A stretch of 64,000 nucleotides of DNA from Bog-473 sp963809715 (GCA_963809715.1 CAWEKO010000004.1:186001-250000), one strand, 5' to 3'. Positions 18,332-31,322 are shown, numbered from the stretch's first letter. Made by a program: numbers and translations. The notes: a model not told the origin generated them from the letters alone.

Positions 18332-21300
18332 CTACGGGTCGATGTGCAGGGTCAACGTTGCCGTCGCCTTGTTCTTCGGGCTGGCCGAGTCAGCAACCTT
18401 GAAGGTCAGCGTGTACGTGCCCTTCTTGGTCGGCGTCCCGGCGATCTTGCCGGTGCTGCTGAGCGTCAGCCCTGGGGGCATCGGGCCCGTCTTGAGGCTC
18501 CACGTGTACGGGGCGGTTCCGCCGGCGGCAGCCAGCTTGAACTTGTAGGCCACCCCCTTCTGCCCGGGCGTCAACGTCGTCGTGGTGATGTGCAGCCCGG
18601 TGGCGGCCGACACGGTGGTCGAGGCCGGAGCGGAGCTGACCGCCGTGCCCGACGGGTTCAGGCCGTGGGCCGTTGCCGTGTCGGTGATCGACCCGTTGAC
18701 CACGTCGGCCTGAACGGTGGTGTAGCTACCGGTGCAGTTCTCTGAGGCTCCGAGAGCCAGAGTGGTCTGCGGGCAGCTGGCCGCGCCCGCCACCGTGTCC
18801 GAGACGTTCACGCCGTGGAGCGTGGTCGAACCGGTGTTGGTGACTCCGAAGGTGTAGGTGATGACGGTGCCCGCAGCCGCGTACGTCGTGGGCGTGGCCG
18901 AGACGGTGACACTGATCGCCGAGGTCGGCGGAGTGACGCTGTTCGACGGAGCCGAGGCGGCGCCCGTGCCGTTGGCGTTGGTGCCCGTCACCGTGAAGGT
19001 GTAGCTGTCACCGCTCGTCAACAGGTTGGGGCTGGTGAAGGTGCAGCTGTCCACCTCGGGGCTGACCACCGTGTAGGTGCAGGTCTCGCCGCCGTTGTTG
19101 GGGTCGTTCGGCGAGGACGAGGTGTCCGTGGCCGTCACCGTGTACGAGGTGGTCGTCGAGCCCTCGTCGAATCCCGGGGTCCACGTCACCGTGGCCGTCT
19201 GCGATCCCGGCGGTGGCGTGGGCGCCGGTCGGGGCGTCGGGCACCGTCGACGGCGTGACACTGTTCGACGGAGCCGAGGCGGCGCCCGTGCCGTCGGCGT
19301 TGGTGCCGTCACCGTGAAGGTGTAGCTGTCACCGTTGGCCAGCCGGTTCGGACCGTGAAGGTGCAGCTGTCCAGCTCGGGGCTGACCACCGTGGAGGTGC
19401 AGGTCTCGCCGCCGTCGTTGGGGTCGAGGGCGGGGACGAGGTGTCCGTGGCCGTCACCGTGTAGTCGGTGGTCGTCGAACCCTCGTCGAATCCGTCGGTC
19501 CAGGTGACCGTGGCCGTCTGGTCGCCGGCCGTGGCGACGACGCCGGTCGGGGCGTCGGGCACCGTCGATGGCGTGACGCTGTTCGACGGGGCCGAGGCGG
19601 CGCCGGTGCCGTCGGCGTTGGTGCCCGTCACCGTGAAGGTGTAGCTGTCACCGTTGGTCAGCAGGTTCGGGCTGGTGAAGGTGCAGCTGTCCACCTCCGG
19701 GCTGGCCACCGTGTAGGTGCAGGTCTCGCCGCCGTCGTTGGGGTCGAGGGCCGGGGACGAGGTGTCCGTGGCCGTCACCGTGTACGAGGTGGTCGTCGAG
19801 CCCTCGTCGAAGCCCGGGGTCCAGGTCACCGTGGCCGTCTGGTTCGCCGCCGGTGGCCACGACGTTGGTCGGGGCGTCGGGCACCGTCGACGGAGTGACG
19901 CTGTTCGACGGGGCCGAGGCGGAGCCCGTGCCGTCGGCGTTGGTGCCGTCACCGTGAAGGTGTAGCTGTCACCGTTGGCCAGCAGGTTCGGGCCGCTGAA
20001 GGTGCAGCTGTCGACCTCGGGGCTGGACCACCGTGGAGGTGCAGGTCTCGCCGCCGTCGTTGGGGTCGAGGGCCGGGGACGAGGTGTCCGTGGCCGTCAC
20101 CGTGTACGAGGTGGTCGTCGAGCCCTCGTCGAAGCCAGGCGGTCCAGGTCGACGGTGGCCGTCTGGTTCCCGGCGGTGGCGACGACATCGGTCGGGGCGT
20201 CGGGCACCGTCGACGGCGTGACGCTGTTCGACGGGGCCGAGGCGGCGCCGGTGCCGTTGGCGTTGGTGCCGGTCACCGTGAAGGTGTAGCTGTCACCGTT
20301 GGCCAGCAGGTTCGGGCTGGTGAAGGTGCAGCTGTCCACCTCGGGGCTGGCCACCGTGTAGGTGCAGGTCTCGCCGCCGTCGTTGGGGTCGAGGGCCGGG
20401 GACGAGGTGTCCGTGGCCGTCACCGTGTACGAGGTGGTCGTCGAGCCACTCGTTGGCTCCAGGCGGTCCAGCGTGACGGTGGCCGTCTGGTTCGCCGGCC
20501 GTGGCCACGACGCCGGTCGGGGCGCCGGGGGTCCCGGTCACCGAGACGCTGTTCGACTTGGCCGAGGCGGTGCCGGTGCCGTTGGCGTTGATGGCGGCCA
20601 CCGTGAAGGTGTACGCTGTGCCCGCCGGTCAGGCCGGTCAGGGTCTCCGTCGTCGCCGTGCTGTTGAACGTCTGGGCCGGCTGGGCGGTCGTACCGATGA
20701 AGGGAGTCACCACGTAGCCGGTCAGGGCGGGTTGGGTCCCGGCCAGTGCTGCGGGAGCGGTCCAGCTGACGGTCGCCTGCTGGAACCCGCCCGTCGCCGT
20801 GCCGATGGTCGGGGCGCCGAACGTCGTCGAGGGGAACGCGGCGGCCGAGGGGGCCGAGGCGACACTGATGTAGGCGGTGCCGACGCTGTTGGTGGCGGTC
20901 ACCGTGACGGTGTACGACGTCCCGTTCGTGGCGCCCGTCACCTGGCAAGCCAATGCCGGCGTCGCCGGAGCGACCGAGGTCGACGTGCAGGTCTTGTTGC
21001 TGCCCGAGCTCGGCTTGGCCGTCGCCGTGTAGCTGACGATGGTGCCGAGGCCGCTGGAGGCCGGGGCGGACCACGTGACGTTGAGATCACCGCTCGGAGC
21101 CGGGGTCCCCCCCACGGCCACCACGCCGGTCGGCGCAGTCGGCGATCCGGTCACGACGCCCGCCGAGGCGGCCGATGCCGCGCTCGGTACCGGAGGCGTT
21201 GGTGGCCTTGACCGTGAACGTGTAGCTGGTGCCGTTGGTCAGGCCGCCGACTGTGGTCGAGGTACCCGCCGGGCTCCCCGACACGGTCAACCCGGTGCAG

Positions 21301-24300
21301 GCGGCGCAGGCCGGCGACGGCGTGAGCGTGTAGCCGGTGATGGGGCCCGAGGCCGAGGCCGGAGCCGTCCAGCTGACCGAGTCCTGCCCGGAGGTGCTGG
21401 TGGAGACGGTCGTGGGTGCGGCCGGCGCGGCCGGGATGCCGACCACTGCGGCGGTCGAGGCCGACGAGGCGGCGCTGTTCCCGTCGCCGTTCGTGGCGAC
21501 CAGGGTGAACGTGTAGGACGTTCCGTTGGTCAGGCCCAGAACGCTGGTCGAGGTGGCCGGAGGGCTCCCGGTGACGGTCAACCCGGTGCAAGCGGGGCAG
21601 GCCGGAGTCGGGTTCAAGGTGTACTGGGTGAGGGCGGAGCCCTGGTTGTTCGGAGCGGTCCAGCTGAGGTTGGCCTGGCCGTTGAGGCCGGCCACAACCA
21701 CCGTCGGAGCCGTGGGCGTCGACGGGATCGCAGACGGAACCACCCCGCCCACCGGGCCGGCGACGGACGCCGCACCGGTTCCGACGGCGTTGGTGGCGGT
21801 CACCGTGAACGTGTAGTTCGTTCCGTTGGTCAGGCCGGTCACGGTGCACGTGGTCGCCGGTACCGCTGGCGGCGTGGCCGTCGTCGTGCAGGTCTTCGAG
21901 CCCGTCGACGAGGTGACCGTGTACTTGGTGAGGCCGGTCCCGCCGTTGCTGGCTGGTGCGGTCCAGCTGACCGCGGCCGCACCGCTGGCCGACGGGGGCC
22001 CGGCGGTCGCCGTGACGTTCGTCGGCGCGCCGGGCACCGTCGCCGGCGTGGCCGTGACGGCGTTGGACGCCGGACCGGTCCCACTGACGTTGGTGGCGGT
22101 CACCGTGAAGCTGTAGGCGTCACCGTTGGTCAGGCCGGTGACGGTGATCGGACTGGCGCTGCCCGCTTGGGTCACGACCGGGTTCGAAGGGTTGGTCGTG
22201 TCGGCGGCAGACACCGTGTAGCTGGAAATGGCCGCCCCGCCGTTGCTGGCCGGGGCCGTGAAGGTGACCACCGACTGCGCGTTGGCGTTCGACGTGGCGG
22301 ATGAGGCGGTCGGGGCGCCGGGCACCGTGGAGGGCACGATCGCGCCCGACGGGGCCGAGCTGACACCTGTTCCCACTGCGTTGGTGGAGGCCACGGTGAA
22401 GGTGTAGCTGTCACCGTTGTTCAGTCCGGCGATGTTGCACTGGTCGACCGGGGCCGAGGAGTTATAGCTCGGGCTCGCCGGCTCGAAGTAGGTGCACTGC
22501 AGCCCGTTGGTGGGGCTGGAGGGATTGGAGGTGTCGTTCGCGGTTGCCGTCTCCGACAGGAGCGGGCCCCCTCCGGTGTTGACCGGGTCGGTCCAGCTGA
22601 TGGTCGAGTTGGCGTTCTGTGCCGCGGTCGCAGAGACGGCCGTCGGCGGCGCCGGATCGCCGATGGTGATCGGGGTCGTGGCCGGCGAGGGCACGCTGGT
22701 GCCGAGTGCGTTGGTCGCGGTGACCGCGAAGGTGTAGGCGTCGCCGTTGGTCAGACCGCCGACGGTGCACGAGTCACTCGGGCCGTCGGTGCCGACCACG
22801 GTGAAGGCGCAGGTCTCGAGCCCGGAGCCGCCATTGTTGGGGTCGTTGGAGGGCGACGAGACGTCGGTCGCCGTCACGAGATAGGACTGGGTCGGGGATC
22901 CCTCGTTGAACGCGGGGGTCCAGGAGACCTCGGCCTGCCCGTTGTCCGACGTGGGCACGACGTTCACCGGGAAGTCGGGGGCGCCCGAGGGGATGTAGGT
23001 GAACTGGTCGGCCGGTTGCGAGATCGGGGAGGTCTGACCTCCGTTGCTCACGGTGACGTCGACCGGACCGTCTCCGGTGGTCGAGGCCGGGGCGACAGCG
23101 GTAATGCTCGTGTTGGAGTTGACGGTGAAGCTGGACGCCGGGTTGGCGCCGAAGAACACCTGCTCACCACCGGCGTTCGTGAAGCCCGAACCGGCGATCT
23201 GGACGGTCTGGCCGCCGGCGTCAGAACCGTTGTCGTTGCCGTTGGAGGTCGAGGTTCCGGTCACCGCGGGGAGGATCGTGAGGGAGGCGACCGGGGTCGG
23301 GGCGGCATACGGCGGCACCGTCGGCGGCACCACCGTCCCTGCGCTCGGGTAGCCGTCGAAGGCGATGTTGAGGGTGATGATCTCGGTGATGTTGGTCTGG
23401 ACCAGGTACTCGGTGTCGAGCTGGTTCTGCACCGATCCCGCAGGGCCGGTGGCGACGAAGCTGGCCGTGATGGTCGGCAGCGTGTGCAACTTTCCGCCCG
23501 TGGCCCGGTTCGCGGTCGCGGTGCCGAGCTGCTCTTCGAGGTACGGGAAGGTGGTCTTGTAGTTGCCGGTCATCTGCGCCGTGCATCCGGTTCCCGTGGC
23601 CGTGCAGAACTTGGCCGTCGTGGCCCCCGCAGCCGAGGTGACGGCGTCGCCACCGCTCAGGGAGACCGAACCGGGGACGTAGGTGAGGCCGGACGGGATC
23701 TGCATGATGAAGGTGTCACCGTCGATGTAGTTGACGGTGGCGCCGCTGCTGGTGGTCGGGACGGCACCGCCGGATGGGGCAGCGGTCAGTGTCACCGTTG
23801 ACCCTTGGGCGGCGGTGGTCGGTCCGAAGTGAGCCTGCGAAGCGCCTTCGTAGATGTCCTCGGTCTGGCCGATCTCGCTGAGCTGTTCGGCCATCTCCTG
23901 GTTCTGAGCAATGCCGTAGTTCTCGGCGAACGTGGTGCAGTTCCCGGCGTCCGGGTAGGTGAACCCGGGGGAGCAGTAGGCGAGAGTCGCGCTCGAAGGT
24001 GGTGTCCACGGGGTTGAGCGCTTGGTACATGTTGACGATGCCCGTGGTGCTCGTGGTGCTGGTGGTGAGGTAGCCGTCGGCCGCGGGAGGCTGCGTGACG
24101 ACGGTGAGCGAGGAGGTGTTCACGCTGGCTGCTCCGCCGGTGACCTGGGTGAGCACATTGTTGACGTCGGGTGCGTTGAAGAACAGGGTCGTTGCACTCA
24201 GCGCGGCGGTCGGAGCCTGGGAGAGGACCATGCTGGTGCCGCTCACGCTCACGACCGTCGTCTGGGCAGGAATGCCCGCGCCATAGACCTCGAGGGCGGG

Positions 24301-24840
24301 CACCACGCCATAGTCGGCAAAGTTGCCAGTGTCGGTCACCGTGGTCGACAAGGTCGCGTCGTTGGCGTTCCCGATGGCCTGGGTGCCCGTGAAGGTCTCG
24401 GTGGCTCCCGCCGTTACCGCTGCGGACGGATTGCCCGAGAGGACGATGGTCGTCGCGGTCACCGACGCCACCGAGTTGGGCGTGGTGCTGTTGAGATTCA
24501 CGCCGTACGCGCCCATCCCCGAGGTCACGCCCGCCGTGATCGGGTTGGTCGTGCAGGTGAGCGTGGCCGAGGAGGTGGTCCCCGTGCACCCGGTGATGTT
24601 GACCACCGGGCTGTTCGAGAACGCGCCGAAGCCCTGAGCAACGGTCGGAGTGCCAGCGGCGAAGGCCGGCGTGGTCGCGGCCACCGTGGCGATGCCGGAG
24701 ACCCCCACGATCACCAGTGCCGACAGCAGCAACTTGCCGGCTCCTGACAGTCGTAAGGCCATCGAGGCCACGAGTCGTCCGATCAACCCGTGGTTACGCT
24801 GCCCGTTGTGGGCGCGCGCGCCTGCCGGCATGGTTCGCAT
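18332..24840 (-). pseudogene. Very large secreted FN3-repeat protein, multiply frameshifted
   Basis: On the minus strand one gene about 6.5 kb long can be followed through shifting frames. It starts at the ATG at 24840, behind GGGGAGGAAACAG, with a signal peptide (LLLSALVIVGVSGIATVAATTPAFAA). An IPT/TIG-like domain (near 23.2-23.0 kb) follows, then about 13 FN3-type domains (xPTGVVATAGNQTATVTW... type), several nearly identical. A DUF11-like domain (TYTFGVTNTGSTTLHGVNV) and a terminal Ig/putative-cadherin domain (GTAPYTWSLKTGPMPPGL) end it. Frame breaks were traced near 23990, 21183, 20622, 20493 and 20150, with several more at 19.2-20.05 kb; those resolved read as extra single bases. No cell-wall anchor is visible. 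Probable role: extracellular adhesion or matrix; inferred. Confidence 0.8.
18933..20560. repeat. About 320-bp tandem repeats encoding near-identical FN3 domains
   Basis: The landmark GTGACGCTGTTCGACGG recurs at 18933, 19255, 19573, 19895 and 20218 (with a diverged copy at 20543). Spacings are therefore 322, 318, 322, 323 and 325 bp. Each unit encodes one domain of about 107 residues (VPDAPT...SNSVTPST). The unequal spacings, not all multiples of three, show small indels between copies, matching the broken frames. Recent duplication is indicated by the near-identity. Confidence 0.85.
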
Positions 24841-24911
24841 CTGTTTCCTCCCCGTTGTGGCACCCCAGGGGGTAACCACGTGGTCTCACTTCGATCGGTC
24901 GGCACGTTAAG

Positions 24912-24923
24912 GGAAACGCTTCC
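24912..24923. promoter_or_regulatory. LacI-operator-like GGAAACGCTTCC upstream of the FN3-repeat gene
   Basis: GGAA-ACGC-TTCC has GGAA/TTCC arms around a CG-containing centre, like operators of LacI-family regulators of sugar genes. It lies 72-83 nt upstream of the chosen start of the secreted repeat protein. No LacI gene is present in the window, so assignment is tentative. Confidence 0.3.
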
Positions 24924-24970
24924 GTTTGGCAAGGGGTATTTCCTGTCTTCTCGGGACAAGTGACAGTTTT

Positions 24971-24986
24971 TGTGACGAAAGTCACA
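24971..24986. promoter_or_regulatory. CRP/GlxR-type palindrome TGTGACGAAAGTCACA
   Basis: This 16-bp sequence is an exact TGTGA-N6-TCACA site; TGTGAC and GTCACA are perfect arms. It lies about 130 nt upstream of the secreted FN3-repeat gene (minus strand) and 222 nt upstream of the TetR gene (plus strand). The rest of the 24841-25208 intergenic region shows no gene. cAMP-receptor-family control of the secreted protein is the simplest reading. Confidence 0.6.
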
Positions 24987-25208
24987 TTTGAGGGTCTCCG
25001 ACTCTCGTCCCCGAAATTCGCCCAGTTTCAACCCAGGAATGGACTTTTACTGGTGGATGCGCTATTTCCCCGGGGGAGATGTTGCCCACAGGAGGACCAC
25101 AGCCCATGCAAAGGTACGGAGCCCGCGTCGGCCCTTTACGGCGACGCGGCTCAGGCGAAGAGGGCCGGACTAACCGGTCGGTTACTCGCTGGTAGCCTCG
25201 GAGTCGCC

Positions 25209-25878
25209 ATGACCGAACGCGGATCGTCCACCACCTCCAAGCCCATCGAGCCCTCGGCCCGCAGACGCACGACATCAGGGCGTACTTCGACCCAGGAGGC
25301 CATCCTGCGGGCGGCGGCCGAGCTCTTCGCCGAACGCCCGCCCAGCCGTGTGACCATTCGCGACGTGGCGGCGCGGGCCGGGGTGAACCACTCACTGGTC
25401 CACCGCCACTACGGGACCAAGGACAACCTGCTGCCGCGCCGTCATGCAGTTGGGCAGCACCGACTACTCGAAGCACATCGACGAACTGACCGATCCGGCA
25501 GAGGCCTTCCGGGCCGGTTTTGCCTTTGCGGCAGAGGGCGACCCCGTCGCCGCCGCAACGGCGCGCGCCCTGCTCGACGGGACGATCCGGCCCCGCGACG
25601 GCCAGGGGTATCCCGGGATGGAGCGGCACATTGCGTTGCTCCAGAGCGCCATCGCCACCCGTGGCGTCGAATCCCGCTTCCCGCCGCGAGTGATCACTGC
25701 GGCCGCTTTCGCCCTGATGGGCGGGTGGTTCCTGCTCGAGGAATCCCTGATCTCCTCGGCCGGCCTGAGCGACACGCCACTCGACGAGGTGCGAAGCAGC
25801 GTGGCCGATCTCATAGCGCTCATGATCGAGGCGGGTTCGGGAACCGGACCGGCGAGGAGCGCGACGCCGCCGAGCTGA
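25209..25878 (+). pseudogene. TetR-family transcriptional regulator, one frameshift
   Basis: The N-terminal DNA-binding domain is intact: TQEAILRAAAELFAERPPSRVTIRDVAARAGVNHSLVHRHYGTKDNLL. At about 25430-25440 (CTGCTGCCGCGCCGTC) the frame changes by one extra base. Deleting one C gives a continuous LLRAVMQLGSTDYSKHIDEL reading into the ligand-binding domain (from 25444 on). Total length is 670 nt, one more than a multiple of three. Reconstructed, it would be a typical regulator of about 222 residues. It is next to the secreted repeat gene (divergent) and the broken amidase (convergent). Confidence 0.85.
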
Positions 25879-25895
25879 CGTCCTGGCCGCCAGCC

Positions 25896-26862
25896 TCAGC
25901 CCGTCCTGGCGGTGGTGGTACGGGCGCGCCGACTCGAGTCCGTGCCGCCGGCGAAGTACTGCTCGGTTGCCTTGGCCAGGCCGGCGGCGATCACCTTCTG
26001 ATCGGCCGGGGATTCGGCGATCGAGCCCTCGTAGGGATCGGTGATGAACAGCGGTTCGATGAGCGCGCCCGGCATTGTGCTCGGCGTGCTGAAGTAGCCG
26101 GGCGAGGCCGGCCCCAACAGCAACAGGTGCCGGTAGTCGCCGGCCGCCGTGGTGAGGGCGGGCCCGCCCAGCTCGCTGTCGTCGGCCACCCCGAGATTGG
26201 GGATGTCCCAACCCTACGCGTTCATGGCGGCGAGCACGTCGTGCTGCACGTCGTTGGCCAGGCGCAGGTTGGCCGCGGCAAACGGGCGCACGCTGTCGAA
26301 GCCGGTGACGGAGCCGGCATTGTCCGAGGACGCGCCGGCGTCCATGTAGATGCCGAGGAGCACATCGGCCTTCGCCTTGTCCGCGCACACGTCGCGGGCC
26401 GCCACGTCGTCGTGCACGCCGTCGGTGGTGAAGAGACCGCCGTCGACGTCGTCCAGCGCCGAGGCGGCTCACCGTCTCGTCCCTGGTGCGCGACACGACC
26501 ACGGTGAAGCCCAGGCCGCGCAGCAACGCCATCGTGTCGAGCTCGACCGGCAGCGTCTCGTCCGCCTCGTCTACGAGGTTCCCGTTCTCGTCCCGGCCGA
26601 TGCCGCCCGGGTCGATACCGCCGTGACCCGCATCGAGAAAGACCGTGAGGCGTCGATCGCCCGCCGTCGGCTGGTACTCCATGCAGGCCCCCGGCTCGAA
26701 GAGCTTGGCGTCGACCGGGTGCCCTTGGTCTCCTCGACGCGCGCTCGAGCTCCGGCCGGCTCGAGCCGAGGCGCCCGACGCTGCCGCGGCCGACGCCTGG
26801 CCGACGAGGACGACCGCCAGGCAGAGGACGAACAGTGCGAGCTGACGCACGGTGCAACGCAT
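25896..26862 (-). pseudogene. N-acetylmuramoyl-L-alanine amidase (Amidase_3), frameshift plus amber stop
   Basis: A secreted peptidoglycan amidase. From the ATG at 26862 a signal peptide (QLALFVLCLAVVLVGQASAAAA) is followed by the zinc-binding start FLDAGHGGIDPGG and the Glu-containing ADETLPVELDTMALL. At about 26464 the frame shifts: TRDETVSRL continues as ALDDVDGGLFTTDG in another frame. At 26214-26216 an in-frame TAG interrupts MNA-stop-GWDIPNLG, where a Gln (CAG) is plausible. The remaining C-terminal part reads on to 25896. Two lesions of different kinds argue for a real pseudogene more than a single sequencing slip would. Confidence 0.8.
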
Positions 26863-26917
26863 CGTGCGGCACACCATACGGAGTCCGGCGCGTGAAGTGG
26901 TGTCGGTCCGCGACCGC

Positions 26918-27598
26918 TCAGGCGGCCGTGCGCACGCCGGCCGCGCCGGCCAGGGCGCGCAGCAGGACCAGGCCGTCCTCGGAGCCGAGCAGCGCCGAGC
27001 TGGCCCGCTCGGGGTGGGGCATGAGACCGACCACGTTGCCGGCCTCGTTGGCGATGCCGGCGATGGCGTCCACCGACCCGTTGGGGTTGTCCGCATAGCG
27101 CAGGACGATGCGCTCCTCGTCCTGCAAGCGGTGCAGCGTCTCGTCGTCGCAGGTGTAGTTGCCCGAGAAGTGGTTGATCGGGATCACCAGCTCGTCACCC
27201 ACCTCGCAGCCAGAGGTGAGGAGCGAAGCAGTCGAGGTCACCACGAGCCGGGCCGGCTCGCACAGGAAGCGCAGGCGCCCGTTCTTCTGGAGCGCGCCGG
27301 GCAGCAGCCCCGCCTCGGTCAGGACCTGGAAGCCGTTGCAGATGCCGACCACGGGCCCACCCGAGCGGGCGAAGGCGGCCACCGCGTCCATCACCGGCGA
27401 GAAGCGGGCCAGGGCGCCGGGGCGCAGGTAGTCGCCGTGGGCGAAGCCGCCGGGCAGCACGACCGCGTCGACCTGGCCCAGGTCGGCGTCGCCGTGCCAG
27501 AGCAGCGCGCCCTCGGCCCCGGTCGCCTCGACCGCCTGCACCACATCGTGCTCGCAGTTGGTGCCGGGGAAGACGACGACGCCGATGCGCGGCGCCAA
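26918..27598 (-). CDS. purQ: Phosphoribosylformylglycinamidine synthase glutaminase PurQ
   Basis: PurQ releases ammonia from glutamine for PurL. The 226-residue class I glutamine amidotransferase begins IGVVVFPGTNCEHD and has catalytic Cys87 in VGICNGFQ and His195/Glu197 in LMPHPERA. The start is a TTG at 27598, one base after the purS stop; no better codon is available. It is the last gene of the purA-D-B-C-S-Q run. Its partner PurL is 14 kb away on the opposite strand. Confidence 0.96.
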   Translation of the reverse strand: MAPRIGVVVFPGTNCEHDVVQAVEATGAEGALLWHGDADLGQVDAVVLPGGFAHGDYLRPGALARFSPVMDAVAAFARSGGPVVGICNGFQVLTEAGLLPGALQKNGRLRFLCEPARLVVTSTASLLTSGCEVGDELVIPINHFSGNYTCDDETLHRLQDEERIVLRYADNPNGSVDAIAGIANEAGNVVGLMPHPERASSALLGSEDGLVLLRALAGAAGVRTAA

Positions 27599-27599
27599 T

Positions 27600-27851
27600 T
27601 CAGATCGCCTCGAGCTCGAGCCGGCTCTGCTCGATCACGGGATTGGCCAGCAGGCGGTCGGCCAGCTCGTTCGCGGTGGAGCGGGCCGCCGTCTCGTCGG
27701 CCGCGTCCACCTCGAAGCTGAACGAGCGCCCCGCCCGCACGTGGGCCACGCTGTCGAAGCCCAGGGCCGGCAGCGCCCGCTCGATGGTCGCACCCTCCGG
27801 ATCGGCGATCCCGGGCCGCAACTGCACCTCGACGCGAGCCCGGAACCTCAT
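27600..27851 (-). CDS. purS: Phosphoribosylformylglycinamidine synthase linker PurS
   Basis: PurS, 83 residues, holds PurL and PurQ together and helps channel ammonia. The sequence MRFRARVEVQLRPGIADPEG then ALPALGFDSVAHVRAGRSF and a C-terminal ELADRLLANPVIEQSRLEL match the family. ATG at 27851 overlaps the purC stop (ATGA), and purQ follows after one base. Confidence 0.95.
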   Translation of the reverse strand: MRFRARVEVQLRPGIADPEGATIERALPALGFDSVAHVRAGRSFSFEVDAADETAARSTANELADRLLANPVIEQSRLELEAI

Positions 27852-28752
27852 GTGCTGGCACCGTACCAGTCGGCCAACGCGCGTCCGGTGACGCGCTCGT
27901 AGGCCGCGACGTAACGGGCCGACATGGCCCCGACCACGTCGGGCGGCAGCGGGGGCGGGGGCGGCGTGCGCTCCCAGGACTGGGCGGCCAGCCAGTCGCG
28001 CAGCGGCTGCTTGTCGAAGGCGGGCGGCGTGGTGCCGGGCACCACCTGATCGGCCGGCCACAGACGGGAGGAGTCGGGCGTGCACACCTCGTCGCACAGG
28101 CAGAGCACGCCGTCGACGTAGCCCAGCTCGAATTTGGTGTCGGCCAGGATGAAGCCGGCCGTTGCGGCGCGGGCGGCCGCCCGGGTGTAGAGCTCGAGGC
28201 AGATGGCGCGGGCGGCCTCGGCCGCCTCCCGGCCCACCAGGTCGACGGCCGCCGCGAAGTCGATGTTGAGGTCGTGGCCCTCGGTGGCCTTGGTCGACGG
28301 GGTGAACATGGGCTCGGGCAACCGGCTCGCCAGTTGCAGTCCCGCTCCCATGGCGGTGCCGTGCACCGTCCCCGAGCGCTCGTACTCCCCCCAGGCCTGC
28401 CCGGCCAGGTAGCCGCGCACGATGCACTCGAGGTCGAGCATGTTCGCCCGACGTACCAGGGTGGCCCGACCGGCCCACTCGGCCGGGAGAGCCACGCCGA
28501 GTTCCGCCTCGATCGCCACCGGATCCACCGCGATGAGCGAACCGGGAACCACGTCGGCCATCTCCTCGCACCAGAAATAGGTCATGGCGGTGAGCACCCG
28601 GCCCTTGTCGGGGATCGGTTCGGCCATGATCACGTCGAACGCGCTGACCCGGTCCGAGGCCACCATGAGCAGGCGTTCGGGACCGGCGTCGTAGAGTTCG
28701 CGCACCTTGCCCGAGTGCACCCGGGGCAGCTCGGCGGCGGAGGGCACGGCGG

Positions 28753-28756
<4 letters not shown>
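27848..28756 (-). CDS. purC: SAICAR synthetase PurC
   Basis: PurC ligates aspartate to CAIR to form SAICAR. The 302-residue protein carries HSGKVRELYDAG at the N-terminus, SDRVSAFDVIM, and LADTKFELGYVDG with the acidic active-site residues. It is the longer type with a C-terminal extension (WPADQVVPGTTPPAFDKQPLRDWL), as in actinobacteria. The GTG at 28756 overlaps the purB stop by GTGA. Confidence 0.96.
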
Positions 28757-30053
<1,297 letters not shown>

Positions 30054-30057
<4 letters not shown>

Positions 30058-31322
30058 CGGTCGTCCTGACGCCCGGCCGCGGCGGCCGCGATGTCGCGGC
30101 GCATCTGGCGACCCTCCCAGTCGACGGTGCGGGCCACCGCGTAGGCGTGGCGCCGAGCCTCGGCCAGGGTGGGGGCCACCGCGGTCACGTCGAGCACGCG
30201 ACCTCCGGCCGTGTAGAAGCTGGCACCGGCGTCGTGCCGGCGCGTGCCGGCGTGGAACACGGTCACCCCCTCGACGGGCGATGTCGGCTGGCCCGAACGG
30301 GCCAGGCCCTCGATGGGGTCGCCCAGGCGCGGCGCCTCGGGGTAGCCGGGCGAGGCCAGCACGACGCAGACGGCGGCGTCGCCCGAGAACTTCGGCGGTT
30401 CCACTTCGTCCAGCGTGCCGTTCGCCGCGGCCAGGAACAGCGCGGCGGCGTCGGACTCGAGCAGCGGGAGCACCACCTGGGTCTCGGGGTCGCCGAAGCG
30501 CACGTTGTACTCAATGACCTTGGGCCCGTCCTCGGTGAGCATGAGGCCGGCGTAGAGCACGCCGCGGTAGTCGATGCCCCGGCGGCGCAACTCGTCGACG
30601 AGCGGGAGCACGGCCGTGTCCAGCAGGCCGTCGACGGTGGCGCTCTCGAGGCGCATCGGTGCGTAGGCGCCCATGCCGCCCGTGTTGGGCCCGGTGTCGT
30701 CGTCCCCCACGCGCTTGAAGTCCTGCGCCGGGATGAGCGGCACCACGCGCGTGCCGTCGCAGAGCACGAGGAGCGAGCACTCCGGACCCTCGAGTCCCTC
30801 CTCGATCACCACGGTGCGCCCGGCATCGCCGAAGGCGGCGCCCGAGAGTTTGGCCGTCACGTCCTCGCGGGCCTCGTCGAGAGAATGGGCCACCCGCACG
30901 CCCTTGCCGCCGGCCAGACCGTCGGTCTTGATCACCCACGGCCCGGGCAGGGACTCGAGGAACTCGAAAGCTTCGGCCGCCTGGAGGTCGTCGAAGGCGC
31001 GGTGGCGCGCCGAAGGCACGCCGGCCTCCGCCAGCACCTCCTTCATGAAGGCCTTGGAGCCCTCGAGCAGGGCGCCGTCGGCCCCGGGGCCGAGGACGAC
31101 CTTCCCCGTGGCCCGGAGGTTGTCGGCCAGGCCGGCCACCAGTGGCGCCTCGGGCCCCACCACGTAAAGGTCGGCCTCGATCTGCTCGACCGGGGACTCG
31201 TCGCGCTCGATCGGCGCCGCCATGCCGGGGTTGCCCGGCGCGACCACCACGTCGGCGGTGCGGGCCAGTGTGTGGGCGAGCGCATGCTCGCGCCCTCCGC
31301 TCCCGACGATGCAGACCCTCAC
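30054..31322 (-). CDS. purD: Phosphoribosylamine-glycine ligase PurD
   Basis: PurD joins glycine to phosphoribosylamine with ATP. The 422-residue ATP-grasp protein starts VRVCIVGSGGREHALAHTLA, has the ATP-binding WVIKTDGLAGGKGV and the family signature VIEYNVRFGDPETQ. The GTG at 31322 overlaps the purA stop (GTGA); the purB start overlaps its own stop by ATGA-type coupling. One operon is strongly suggested. Confidence 0.96.

Noticed and set aside
18933..20560. Regular repeats that might be a CRISPR array
   Set aside because: Units are about 320 bp, near-identical throughout and encode FN3 domains; there are no short repeats with unique spacers and no cas genes.
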